From Diacronema lutheri (taxonomy: Eukaryota; Haptophyta; Pavlovophyceae; Pavlovales; Pavlovaceae): a DNA stretch of 64,000 nt. The translations under genes and the position numbers were made by a program. The notes under the pieces were generated by a model. The model was given only the letters and a program-made list of their open reading frames with translations. It had not been told where the DNA came from and searched no databases. Where the stretch lies: positions 434,001 to 498,000 of the forward strand of contig JAGTXO010000013.1 in the NCBI GenBank assembly GCA_019448385.1. Reading direction: 5' to 3'. This document shows positions 47,930 to 57,671 of the stretch, piece after piece; position 1 is the first letter of the stretch, and each line of letters opens with the position of its first letter.

Positions 47930-48214
47930 CGCTCTACCCTATTGAAAGTTCTGTTTGTCCAGCCTCGGCCCCGTGCGCGCCCCTCCTGCTGACCCGCCTG
48001 TAAGCGTCGTTAGTATTGAAAGTTCTGGACGCCTTTGCCCGGAAGCCTACCCATACCCATATGAGTATGGGTAGAAGTCGCACCGCGCTGATCTTCATTC
48101 TTCTCTGACCCGTGGCGCGCGCGCAGCCAGCCGAGCGCTGTGGCAGGCCGCCGGCAAGTCGAGGCCTGCGGGTGCTCACCACGCACCCGCCGACCGCGGC
48201 AGCCCGCATCGGCC
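47930..48214. other. Intergenic region with hairpin (48047-48074) and duplicated 14-mer
   Basis: TATTGAAAGTTCTG occurs at 47940 and 48014. CTACCCATAC and its exact complement form 10-bp arms around an 8-base loop at 48047-48074, about 140 bp downstream of the CTP synthase stop. These may be promoter and 3'-processing elements respectively. Confidence 0.6.
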
Positions 48215-51189
48215 TTATGGCAGCGGCTGATTGGACGCGGCGAGTAGGAGGCCATGGAAGAGCGCCGACGGCTTGCCCGGCCTCGACTTGAACTCTGGGT
48301 GGTACTGGCAGCCGACAAAGTAACGGTGCTTGCTCAGCTCAAAGACCTCCATCCGCTCGCCCTCAATGTCCTGCCCGACAAACTCGAAGCCCGCCTGGTT
48401 GAACTGCGCGACGTACTGCGGGTTCACCTCGTACCTGTCGCCGCGCCGGGCCAGCGAACGCGCTCGCCAGACGAGCGCGCGTGAGCGCGCCACAGCGGCG
48501 GCACGCGCGCGCACCCGCCCGCGCGTGCGGACGGGCTTGCATGCGCGCTTCGGGCGTCGCGGAGGCAGCGAGCGGCAGCACGCGAACCTGTGACGGTGAC
48601 GCTCATCGATCGACGTGACGCCTCCGTACAGCCGCGCGGCGAGGCATTTGTTGGAGCGCAAGATGCACCGGCGCGCTCCGAGCCGCATCGTGCCGCCCAT
48701 CACCGTCTTGGAGATCTCCGGCATATACATGACCACCTACAGCGGTGTGCGCGCGGCAGCAACGCGCGCGGCCGGCGGACGCGGCGCGGTTCGGCGCCGG
48801 GTGCGCGCGCGAGCCGCGCGCAACGCCGCCGCGGGCACCTCGCGCGCGCGACGGCGAGTAACAGCCGCGCGCGCGGCCCCGTCGTCCAGAGGGCCATTGC
48901 CCGCTCCACCTCGTGCCTCACCGCCGAGTGCGCGCACTGGATGCTTTGTGTGCTCGTCAAACTCGGCCGAATGCGCGTCCTTCCAGCCAAGCACTGTGCG
49001 CGCGAACTCGATCACAGCGACCTGGAATCCCAGGCAGATGCCAAAGTAGGGCACACCGTTCTCGCGCGCGTACTGTGCGGCAAGGACCTTGCCCTCGACG
49101 CCGCGATCGCCAAAGCCGCCCGGAACGAGAATGCCGTCCGACCTTCTGAGCAGCTCCCACGCGGCCAGGTACCTGCGCGCACGGCGCACGCGCGTGCGCG
49201 TGGAAGCGGCTCAGGGGCTGTGCGCCACTGAGCGGCCAGCTCCCGCGCGCGTGGAAGCGGCTCAGGGGCTGTGCGCCACTGAGCGGCCAGCTCCCGCGCG
49301 CGTGGAAGCGGATCAGGGGCTGTGCGCCACTGAGCGGCCAGCTCCCGCGCGCGTGTGCGCGCGGCGCCCAGCGCGCTCAGCGCGCGGCGCGCCGCTCGAC
49401 CGCGACGCTCGTTTCGCACGACCAGTGCTGCGCTCGAACGCGTGCACCCGGCGCGCGTCGGCGCCAACGCCGGGCGCCGCACGAGGGCGGCCGGTGGCGC
49501 GCAGCTCGCCGGCGCGCGGCGCGTGGGGCGGTGAGGCGCGCGCGCACTTGGTCGCGTCGCTCGTCTCCATCTCCTTCTCCAGCTCGCTCGCCTCGATCCA
49601 GTTTATCACGAGCTTGCGCTCGCACGCGTACGACGCGTGCATCAGCGACTGCGCACGAGGTCGCGCGCAATCCACCGGCCAAACCAACCCCCCCCCCCCC
49701 CCCCCCCCACCCCAAATAAAAAGGCGCGCGCGCGCGCGTGAGGCGACAGGCATGCTCGACGGCGGGGCGTCGTGCGCGCGGGCGCGCGCACCTTGGTGAC
49801 GGAGAGGTAGGCGTCGCCAAGCGACGTGTACTTGCCAACGACCGCGATCTTGACGGGCACCGAGAGCGAGTCGACGAGCGCGGCGAGCGAGCGCCACTCG
49901 GGCAGGACGGTCGTCGAGTGCCTCTCGAGCTCAAGCTTGTCGAGAAGGCAGTCGAGGATGCCCTGCTCCTCGAGGAGGAGCGGCACGCGGTAAATGTTGG
50001 ACACGTCGTGCATGCCGACGCACTGCTCCTCGGGCACGTGGCAAAAGTTTGCGAGCTTCTCCTTGGTCTTCTCGTCAAGCGGGCGCGTCGAGCGGCAGAC
50101 GAGAAAGTCAGGCGAGATGCCGAGCGCGCGGAGCGACTGCACCGAGTGTTGCGTCGGCTTGGTCTTCTCCTCGCCGACGGCGCCGACGACGGGCACGAGC
50201 GACACGTGGAAGAAGGCGACGTTCTGCCGGCCCACCTTCCACTGAAACTGCCGCACAGCCTCGATGAAGGGCATCGATTCAATGTCGCCCACCGTGCCGC
50301 CCAGCTCGACGACGCACACGTCGGGCGCGCCGCGCTTGCCGTCCTGCGGCGAGTGCGCGACGCGCTCGATCCACTCCTGGATCGTGTTGGTGATGTGCGG
50401 CACCACCTGCACTGTCTTTCCCAGAAAGTCGCCCTTGCGCTCACGGTCGAGCACGGACTGGTAGATCTTGCCCGTCGTGATGTTGTTGTCGCGCGACAGG
50501 TTGAGGTCCATGAAGCGCTCGTAGTTGCCCAGATCGAGGTCGGCCTCGCCACCGTCGTCGAGCACGAACACTTCGCCGTGCTCGAATGGCGACATCGTGC
50601 CCGCGTCCATGTTGATGTATGGGTCGATCTTGATCGCGGTTACGCGGTACCCCGCCGCCTTGACGAGCATCCCGATCGACGAGGCGGTGACGCCCTTGCC
50701 GATGCCCGAGACGACGCCACCCGTGACGAAAATGTACTTGGTCGCGCGCGGCCGCGGCGCGTCCGCCAGGTGCCGCTTCCGTGGCGTCAGCTGCACGTCG
50801 CTCATCGCGCCACGCTCGCCCGTGACCGAAACCTCGTACGTCGCGTCGCCGAGCCGGAGCATGCGCGAGCTGCCGGCGCCCCACGCGTACGCATGAACGA
50901 TGTGCGCGGAGACGACGGAGCTCGTCTCGCCAACCACGCACTCGAGCTCGATCTCAAGCTGCGCGTCTTTCAGGTCCTCGCGCACCGACTCGAAGAACTT
51001 GCTCAGCGGCTCATTCAGCCCAAACGCGTGCATGCGCGGCTTCTCGACGAGGGATGAAGTGAACTGGATCTCGACGTAGTCGCGCATCTTCCTCACCCTG
51101 ATCGATCCTTCGTGCTGCGCCTTTCCGCCGTTCGGCGCGCCGCCCGCCTCGGCGCCGCGCTCGCCGACCGAGGCCTTCCTCTTGGACAT
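48215..51189 (-). CDS. CTPS: CTP synthase with a novel N-terminal domain
   Basis: Five exons (51189-49792, 49648-49548, 49172-48938, 48736-48588, 48434-48215; phases 0, 2, 0, 2) give 700 residues. The synthetase domain starts near residue 150 ([16 protein letters not shown]) and includes [28 protein letters not shown] and CRSTRPL. The class I glutaminase has [17 protein letters not shown] with the nucleophile Cys, and [11 protein letters not shown]. It makes CTP from UTP, ATP and glutamine. Splices restore [11 protein letters not shown] and ERHRHRYEVNP exactly. The first ~149 residues (for example [20 protein letters not shown]) are not part of known CTP synthases as I know them. Confidence 0.93.
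49200..49352. repeat. 51-bp unit x3 in CTP synthase intron 2
   Basis: Three copies start at 49200, 49251 and 49302 (GTGGAAGCGG), nearly identical, inside the 375-bp intron 49173-49547. Confidence 0.9.
49688..49708. repeat. 21-nt C tract in CTP synthase intron 1
   Basis: On the sense strand this is a G run in the middle of intron 49649-49791. Confidence 0.85.
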
Positions 51190-51277
51190 TGGCGCGAACA
51201 ACGTACCTCCCTCTCCGTCGGAAAAGGGCGCTAAAAAGGGGGACGTAAAATAAAAGGGAAGAGTGCTCGAAGGGACG
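51190..51277. promoter_or_regulatory. Bidirectional promoter, CTP synthase / phytyl ester synthase
   Basis: Eighty-eight bp separate the start codons, with the AT-richer GACGTAAAATAAAAGGG at 51242-51258. Confidence 0.5.
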
Positions 51278-53912
51278 ATGCGTTCCGTCGCGCTGTGCGT
51301 GTGCATCCTACTGCCACTCGCACAAGGTGGGTTTCGCGGGGCTGGCGCGCGTCCGCGCGCCGGCCCGCGCGCGGTGGTGCGCCTCTCGACGCTCGAGCAC
51401 GCGGCGCCCGCCGCGCCCGCCGTCGACGGCGCTGGCGCGACCGCCGCAGCCGATTTGCCGCGCGCTACGCCCGCGCCGCGCGCGAGTGCGCGCGCGTCGA
51501 TGCCCGACATGGGCACATTCGTGCTGCGCGCCGGTCCGCCTTCTTTTTTTTGGCCGACGCCGCCCGCCGCCGGCTCGACCAAGCCCGTGCTCGTCTACCT
51601 TCCCGGCATCGAGATGACGGGGTACACAATCTCGACGCAGCTCGAGCGGCTCGCGCCGCACTACGACGTGCGCATCTTCCGCGTCTCGCCGGAGGACCGC
51701 ACGCCGGGCGCGAAGCTGCACCACTACGTCGATATTGAGCTGCAGGCGCTTGCCGAGCAGGGGCGCACGGTAGTGCTGATGGGCGAGTCGTTTGGCGGCG
51801 TGATCGCACTCGACGTGCTGCTCCGGATGACACGCGCGGGCACGGCCGGCCGGATCGGCCACCTCGTGCTGATGAACCCGGCGACGTGCATGCCCGCGAC
51901 GCCGTGGCCGTCCCTCGCGCCGTGGGTCGAATCACTCTCGCCGCAGGCCTTCGCCGCGATGCCTGTCGCCATCTCGCCCCTCCTCTCCAACCCGCTGCGG
52001 CTGATTGATTTTCGCGCGCCTCCCGCCGGCGGCGCTGCGCCGCGCGACGGCGCGCAGAGCGCGCGCGGCGGCGTGTCGGCAGCGGTGCTTGAAGCGGCAC
52101 TTAACCTCACCGACCCGCTCCCCTTCCCCGAGCTCACGCGCGCCGTCGAGGCCGCGACCGGCCGGTTGCTTGCCATGGCCGGCCGTGCGGCCGGCCCGCA
52201 GGTCGAGCCGGGCGCGGACGGCTGGGCGGAGCCGGACATCGTGCTTGAGCGGCTCGTCGGGCTGCTGCCCACGCTGACGCAGCTGCCAGTCGCGCTGCCG
52301 CAGGCCACCCTCGCCTTCCGCCTGCGCGAGCTCGACGCCCTCGCGCGCGACGTGAACGCGCGCGACTGGTCGTCGGCGCGCACGCCCACGCTCGTGATCG
52401 CTTCGTCCGGTGACCTGCTCATCCCATCGGCGGCGGCCGCGCGGCAGATCCAGGCGCGGCTGATTGGCACGCGCGTGCGCACGCTCGACGGCGCGGGCCA
52501 CGCGCCCCTCCTCGAGACCAACGTCGACCTGCTCGACATCTTTGCCACGGCGCTCGTGCTCGAGCAGCCGACGCCGGCGCCGCGCGACTTTGTGCGCGCG
52601 CCGCTCGCCGACGCCGCCGAGCAGCGCGCGGCGTCCGAGACGCTGCGGCCGCTGCGCCGGCTCACATCGCCGCGATTCTTCTCGACCACCCCGTCCGGTG
52701 TGCGAGTGCCCGGACTGAGCGCCGTGCCCGACGTCGCTGACGCGCAGGGCCGCGCTCGCCCCGTGCTCTTCGTGGGCAACCACCAGCTCGTCGGCGTGCT
52801 CGACATCCCGCTCGTCGTGGAGGAGCTGCTCACACGGCGTGGTATCTTCGCGCGCGCGCTCGCTCACCCGCTCGCGTTTGGCACGCCCACCGGCGCTCCG
52901 GGGGACGAGATGTCCGAGCAGCAACTTGCCGCAGCCAACAGCCGGCTCGGCGAGAGCGCGCTCGCCGGCGTCGACGCGCGCGGCAGGGCGTCGCTTTCAA
53001 AGCTGCCGATGCCGATGCCGCCGCAGCGTGGCGAGGCGGCGGCGCGCGGCGGCATGTTTGGCGGCGCGATCGACATCTCGCACTTTGGCGCCGTGCCCGT
53101 CTCCGGCCGCAACCTCTTCCGGCTGCTGCAGCGCAACGAGGCAGTCCTCCTATACCCGGGAGGTGACGATGCGCGCGGACCGTGCCCAATGCCCTCTCCT
53201 CCTCCCCTCGCAGAAAGGAGCCACGCGAGCGGGCGCGCTCACGCGCCCCGCTGCCCGCCTCCTCCCTCCCTGCCCCCCCCGTGGCGCTGCGCCACCACGC
53301 GCCCCGCTGCCCGCCTCCTCCCTCCCTGCCCCCCCCGTGGCGCTGCGCCACCACCCCCGCCGCTGCACGCGACGACCGCGCACGGCCGCGCCCGCGTCAC
53401 CAGGCGTGAGAGAAGCGTTCAAGCCGCGCGAGGGCCTTTACCAGCTCAGCTGGCCGGAGGGCGAAGGCGAAGCCGATTTCATGAGGCTCGCGGCCAAGAC
53501 GAACGCCATCGTTGTGCCGGTCGCAGCCGTTGGCGCCGACGACGTCGTGCACCTGGCCAACGCCGACGAGCTGCTCGCGTTGCCATGGGTGGGCGATTCG
53601 CTGCGCGCGTTTGCCAACAGCGTGCCACAAGGGCGGCCAGGCGAGCTGTTCGTGCCACCCATCACGTTCCAGCCGCTCCCGCTGCCGCGCGCCTATTTTT
53701 GCTTCGGACGCCCGCTCGACGCGTCCAAAATCGACGCCAAGGACGTTGCCGCGACGTCAGGCGCGTACGCAGCGGTCAAGCGCGAGCTCGAGCTCAACCT
53801 CCGCTGGCTGCTCGAGCGGCGAGACTCGGATCCGTACCGAGGCTTCGCAAAGCGCATCGCGTATGAGGCGGCGAGCAATTGGGAGCGGCAGGCGCCCACC
53901 TTTCGGATCTGA
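51278..53912 (+). CDS. Phytyl ester synthase-like (alpha/beta hydrolase + acyltransferase)
   Basis: Exons 51278-53162 and 53404-53912 (phase 1) give 797 residues. An N-terminal alpha/beta-hydrolase ([13 protein letters not shown], nucleophile [25 protein letters not shown]) is followed by an LPLAT/DAGAT-like domain ([24 protein letters not shown] joined across the intron to [18 protein letters not shown]). This two-domain layout is that of plant PES1/PES2, plastoglobule enzymes that esterify phytol and diacylglycerol with fatty acids released from thylakoid lipids. A leader ([15 protein letters not shown]) fits plastid import. Confidence 0.88.
53241..53352 (+). repeat. 56-bp tandem duplication in the phytyl ester synthase intron
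   Basis: Two nearly identical units (start 53241 and 53297), each C-rich and ending with a GTGGCGCTGCGCCAC dyad, lie in the intron 53163-53403. Confidence 0.88.
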
Positions 53913-54270
53913 GGGCACCCACCCGGTGCCATCCTGCTGCGCATGCCGTGTAGGGGCTGATGAAAGCCGCCAGGACCTCGTCGCGTGACGGTGCCGGCGC
54001 GAGGCGGTCGAGCAGCTGCTGCTGAAGATTTGCGGAGGGCGACGCTCGTAGCTCTGCAAGCCGGGCTGCGACCGTCGGACATGCGGCAGCTGCCGCGCGG
54101 CAGTCTGGGCGCCCCCGCGTGAGCCCGGAGAAGGCCGACCAGCACCCGAGTCACGCGGTATACTCTCTCTCAGGCGCCTTCGTCGCGCGGGGGGGCGGCA
54201 GCTGCGCCGCGCCGAGAACCGCTCCGAGTCGCGCGGGCACCTCGTCGAGTGTGGCAGCCGCCAAGCCCAT
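53913..54270 (-). CDS. Putative small gene, structure unresolved
   Basis: From an ATG at 54270 (43 bp from the divergent ATP10 start) the frame reads GLAAATLDEVPARLGAVLGA. After a stop at 54151 the same frame resumes with a convincing stretch near 54090-53960 (VAARLAELRASPSANLQQQL, DRLAPAPSRDEVLAAFIS). An intron that is a multiple of three would join them, but no clean splice pair fits, and the frame runs to 53794 inside the preceding gene. No family is recognised. Confidence 0.3.
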
Positions 54271-54313
54271 CCCCGTCCCATCCGAACCACGATTTTGTTT
54301 TAAAACCACGACG
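54271..54313. promoter_or_regulatory. Bidirectional promoter with GTTTTAAAAC
   Basis: Only 43 bp lie between divergent ATGs; the palindrome GTTTTAAAAC (54297-54306) is the sole AT-rich run. Confidence 0.45.
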
Positions 54314-55039
54314 ATGGTGCTCGTCGCTCGCGCGCCGAAGCGCGCGTTCGCGAAGATGAGCGAGGCGTACGCTGCGTGGGTGGCACGCAGCGAGCAGAAG
54401 TGGGCTGCCAGCCGAGCAAAGCTCGTGGAGGACTTCAACGACCACAGCGCGCGCTTCCGCGAGATCGGCCAGACGATCCGCGAGGAGGGGATGGAGACGG
54501 GCCTGCCGTCGGAGCTCATCCCGCGCGACGGCAGATTTGCCGCGCCGAGCACGCCGGGCGTGATCGACCTCGTCACGCCGGAGCCGCGCGACTTCTCTCC
54601 GTCGGGCATCTTCAAAGGGCGCATCACGCTCCTCGGCGTGAGCGCCTCTGCGCATGGCCGCGAGTTCGTGAGCAAAATCGTCGAACCGATCATCGAGGAT
54701 GGCGGCGTCGACACGGGCGCGCGACAAGTCGTCGAGCTGTCGCTCATCGACAACGGGCCGCTCACCTGGCTGGTGAAACCGATCCTACTCCCATCCGTGC
54801 GCGCGGCCATTCCAGCGGAGAGGCGCCGCCACTTCCTCTGCCTCTTTGGCGACTCGCTCGCGGTGCGCAATGCGCTGCGCGTGCACAACCGCTTTGCCGG
54901 CTTCGTGTACATCGTCGACCGGACGGGCATGGTCGCATGGCACGCGGCGGGGCATCGCAAGACGAGCGTGAGTGAAACGGACGTGGGCCTCGTCCGCCGA
55001 CTGCTCGAGGAGGCCGCGTCGGAAAAGCGCGCAAAATGA
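54314..55039 (+). CDS. ATP10: ATP10-like mitochondrial ATP synthase assembly factor
   Basis: The 241-residue protein matches ATP10: FSPSGIFKGRITLLGVSASA, VVELSLIDNGPLTWLVKPIL, HFLCLFGDSLAVRNALRVHN, FAGFVYIVDRTGMVAWHAAG. In yeast ATP10 chaperones subunit 6 into the F0 sector at the inner membrane. A basic N-terminus (LVARAPKRAFAKMSEAY) fits mitochondrial import, and a helical stretch (WAASRAKLVEDFNDHSARFR) precedes the domain. Single exon. Confidence 0.85.
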   Translation: MVLVARAPKRAFAKMSEAYAAWVARSEQKWAASRAKLVEDFNDHSARFREIGQTIREEGMETGLPSELIPRDGRFAAPSTPGVIDLVTPEPRDFSPSGIFKGRITLLGVSASAHGREFVSKIVEPIIEDGGVDTGARQVVELSLIDNGPLTWLVKPILLPSVRAAIPAERRRHFLCLFGDSLAVRNALRVHNRFAGFVYIVDRTGMVAWHAAGHRKTSVSETDVGLVRRLLEEAASEKRAK

Positions 55040-55100
55040 CATTGACGGGCGTCGTGCAACCCCGCGGCCCCGACTCGTGAAAATGACCCCCCAGGGCACA

Positions 55101-56069
55101 TCAGCTAGAGGGCAGCACTCGGCGGCACGCCGTGCTTCCACAAAGGCAGGGCACGGGCGTACTCCCAGCGTCTCCGCCGGGCGCGGCCTGACGCACAAGT
55201 TGCGGGAGCGAGCACGGCAGCGCGATCGCGCGCTCATCGCCCGGCTCGCCGTAACTGTAAGAAATTTCCTCGCCCGAGGCGATCGCGCGTGTTGCGAAGA
55301 AGGCCACTCGCGGCGTGACATGACCGATCCGCACGGTGCGCGCCTCGAGGCAAGGCGCGCACGAGTGGTTGATGAAACGACCCACCGAGCCGACCCAGCG
55401 CGCGTCGATGAAGGATCGTATAGTACGGCGCGCACTCGCGGCGCCCACCTCCTCGCGCACCGACATGAGGAAGAACGGGCTGGTGTCATTGCGGGCGCGC
55501 GCACGGTCGTGGGCGCGGAAGATCTTGCGCGCTCTGCGAGCCGAAAGAGTCTGCCCGCCGTACTCGCACACGAGCGCGCCCGCCTGAACGGGCTGCGTGG
55601 CACAGACTCCCCAGCCACGCGCATCGCCCGTGCGACACACCGAGAGCTCGGGGCGCGGGCCAGAGCCCACCGCGCGAAGGCGGCACCGGTCCGGCGCACG
55701 TGCGCACGAGCATGCGCTGCCGCACTCGACGAGCCCATGGCCACAGGCGTGCCGCGCGCACGGACAATGCTCGACGACACCGCACTCGCCAAGCGCACAG
55801 TCGCAACCCTCCAGCTCGCCGTCCTCCCACTCCTCCGCGCTCATGCGGAGCCCCTGCTCGTACGAGAAGTATGGGAACGGAGGGAGCGCTCGGGCGTCAA
55901 AGCGCACTGCTGCAGGCTCCAAGCCGAGCGCGAGGTCGGAGCTGACCAGCCGCCACCATCGGCACGTGCGAGCGATGCTCCGTCGGTCGGCGGGCGTGAC
56001 GTACGGGAGCACCGAGCGCAGAGCGCACGCGTCCGGCCATGGACGCGCAAGATGCGGGCTGTCCGCCAT
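55101..56069 (-). CDS. F-box-like + pre-SET/SET/post-SET histone lysine methyltransferase
   Basis: The 322-residue protein opens with an F-box-like segment (LPYVTPADRRSIARTCRWWR), then a Cys-rich pre-SET (CDCALGECGVVEHCPCARHA, CGSACSC), a SET domain (GWGVCATQPVQAGALVCEYG, FINHSCAPCLEARTV, SYSYGE) and a post-SET CxCGSTACR. Pre-SET plus post-SET is typical of SUV39/G9a H3K9 methyltransferases, although this pre-SET is shorter than usual. An F-box on such an enzyme is unusual and would link it to an SCF ubiquitin ligase. The start 56069 is 32 bp from the divergent phosphatase start. Confidence 0.82.
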   Translation of the reverse strand: MADSPHLARPWPDACALRSVLPYVTPADRRSIARTCRWWRLVSSDLALGLEPAAVRFDARALPPFPYFSYEQGLRMSAEEWEDGELEGCDCALGECGVVEHCPCARHACGHGLVECGSACSCARAPDRCRLRAVGSGPRPELSVCRTGDARGWGVCATQPVQAGALVCEYGGQTLSARRARKIFRAHDRARARNDTSPFFLMSVREEVGAASARRTIRSFIDARWVGSVGRFINHSCAPCLEARTVRIGHVTPRVAFFATRAIASGEEISYSYGEPGDERAIALPCSLPQLVRQAAPGGDAGSTPVPCLCGSTACRRVLPSS

Positions 56070-56101
56070 TGCGAGGACCTCGCTTGCAGGGTCTTGGCGC
56101 G

Positions 56102-56749
56102 ATGGCCAAGGACCTCGCTCGTGAGGAGCGCACGACCAAGCGCATCGCGCTGCTCCGGCACGGGCAGGGATATCACAACATGGCGCGCGGTGGGATCTCC
56201 TGGCTTGGGAACGTGTTGTTCACGCAGGACGTGACCCTGGATCCCATCGGCCAAAAGCAGGCGGACACTCTTTGCGAACGCATACGAGCGCACCCGGACG
56301 ATCCGCTGCGCCGCGTGGACGTCGTGCTTTGCTCCCCGCTGTCGCGAACCATCGAAACGGCGACGCGCGTCTTTGTGCCAGCCCACCATCCACCGCTGGA
56401 GCTGAGCCCCCTCTGCTCCGAGCGCTGCCTCTCCACGTGCGACCGTGGCCTCCCACAAGCGGCACTCATCGCGCGATGGCCGCACGTCAAGGAGTGGGCA
56501 GGTCTCGCCGAGATGCCGGAGGTGTGGTGGCCCGCCACCCGAAGCTGGCTGCAGGAGTACGACCCAACCGACCGCATGCGCGAGCTCACCGCCATGCTCG
56601 CGCGGCGTCCCGAGCAAACGATCGCGCTCGTCGGCCACGCCGGGATCTTTGCATCCTTGACGGGCAGGCGGTTGCGCAACTGTGAGGTGCTCTGGTGCGA
56701 CCTCGTGGACGTGGAGGGCTCACCAGCCGTGCTTGTGCCGCGCGCATGA
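56102..56749 (+). CDS. Histidine phosphatase (phosphoglycerate mutase-like)
   Basis: The 215-residue protein has the catalytic RHG motif (RIALLRHGQGYHN), DPIGQKQADTL, LCSPLSRTIETA, and the second histidine in IALVGHAGIF. The long spacing between the motifs and the GQGYHN context resemble eukaryotic broad-specificity members rather than glycolytic mutase. The ORF could start at 56039, which would overlap the divergent SET gene by 31 bp; 56102 avoids this. Confidence 0.83.
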   Translation: MAKDLAREERTTKRIALLRHGQGYHNMARGGISWLGNVLFTQDVTLDPIGQKQADTLCERIRAHPDDPLRRVDVVLCSPLSRTIETATRVFVPAHHPPLELSPLCSERCLSTCDRGLPQAALIARWPHVKEWAGLAEMPEVWWPATRSWLQEYDPTDRMRELTAMLARRPEQTIALVGHAGIFASLTGRRLRNCEVLWCDLVDVEGSPAVLVPRA

Positions 56750-56751
56750 GA

Positions 56752-57570
56752 TCACGACTGGATGGGGGGACCAGAGGCAGGGAAGGGCCAGTCCGACCCG
56801 GTGGGCGGAGGAAGGCGCGCCCCGCTCCTTTTGAAGTAAGCGTCGGCCTCCAACAGGCCTGCTCGCGCCGGCCGGTCCTTGGTCGTTTCGCAGAACGCGA
56901 GCGCATCGCGCATGCCGGTGACGCCCTTCCAGTTGTTGACAAACGCGCGCGCTTTCGAGTTGCCGTGCATGTGCACCAATTCAAAGCCCTGGCTCGTGAG
57001 GTACGGTAGGACGTGCAAGCAAAAATCGTTCTCTGGCCCGTTGTACGGCCGCGTGTTCGCGAGCCAGCACTCAGACCGGATGTAGTGCACGCGGCGAAGG
57101 AGCTCGCCCGCACCCACGAGCGCCGCGTAGTCCCAGCCCTGCATGTCTGTCTTGAGCAACCAGATCTCCGACTCCACGGGGATGGACGCGATCACCGTCC
57201 GCATCGGCAACACGGGCACGATGATGCTCGGCTGCACCTGATGCGCAAAGTCCATGCTCCCGTACGCAGGCGAGAGAGAGGACGAGCCCTGGTTGGCGTG
57301 GTAGACGCCCATCGTCGAAAGCGACGTGTCCGCAGCCACGGCGGCGTGCACGACGTACAATCTCGGCCGTGGCTTGATCCGGCAGCCGACAACGGGCTCG
57401 AACGCGATGACGATCGTCGACCCGTCGTCAGGCGGGCGGATGGGCGTCACGTGCGATCCGATGTTCAATATGACACGAGAGGTGTTGGCCGGAAGGGCAA
57501 TCATCCCAGCGGCGTCTCGAAGCAGGAGCAGCCATGCGAGTTCGCGCATCCGCGCCCGACGTGATCCCAT
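56752..57570 (-). CDS. FkbM-like methyltransferase, secretory
   Basis: From 57570 (alternative 57549) a short leader (MRELAWLLLLRDAAGM) precedes a Rossmann methyltransferase domain: VILNIGSHVTPIRPP, VIAFEPVVGC, and the FkbM hallmark WLLKTDMQGWDYAALVGAGE. The C-terminal part (FCLHVLPYLTSQGFELVHMH) fits the same family. FkbM enzymes O-methylate sugars and small molecules. Its stop is 2 bp from the convergent phosphatase stop. Confidence 0.75.
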   Translation of the reverse strand: MGSRRARMRELAWLLLLRDAAGMIALPANTSRVILNIGSHVTPIRPPDDGSTIVIAFEPVVGCRIKPRPRLYVVHAAVAADTSLSTMGVYHANQGSSSLSPAYGSMDFAHQVQPSIIVPVLPMRTVIASIPVESEIWLLKTDMQGWDYAALVGAGELLRRVHYIRSECWLANTRPYNGPENDFCLHVLPYLTSQGFELVHMHGNSKARAFVNNWKGVTGMRDALAFCETTKDRPARAGLLEADAYFKRSGARLPPPTGSDWPFPASGPPIQS

Positions 57571-57671
57571 CGTGGACTGAGACCGCCAACCGACCCTGGG
57601 GGTTCGTCGTTGCGAGTATGTAGCGCCCGCGATGGTCAAAAGTCAAACGGGATCGAACCCGTGTCAGGGCT

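Noticed and set aside
57649-57661. GGGATCGAACCCG, complement of a tRNA B-box-like GGTTCGATCCC
   Set aside because: The stem pairing gives a 6-base T loop, and no acceptor stem, A box or anticodon arm fits on either side. It lies in the 5' flank of the FkbM gene.
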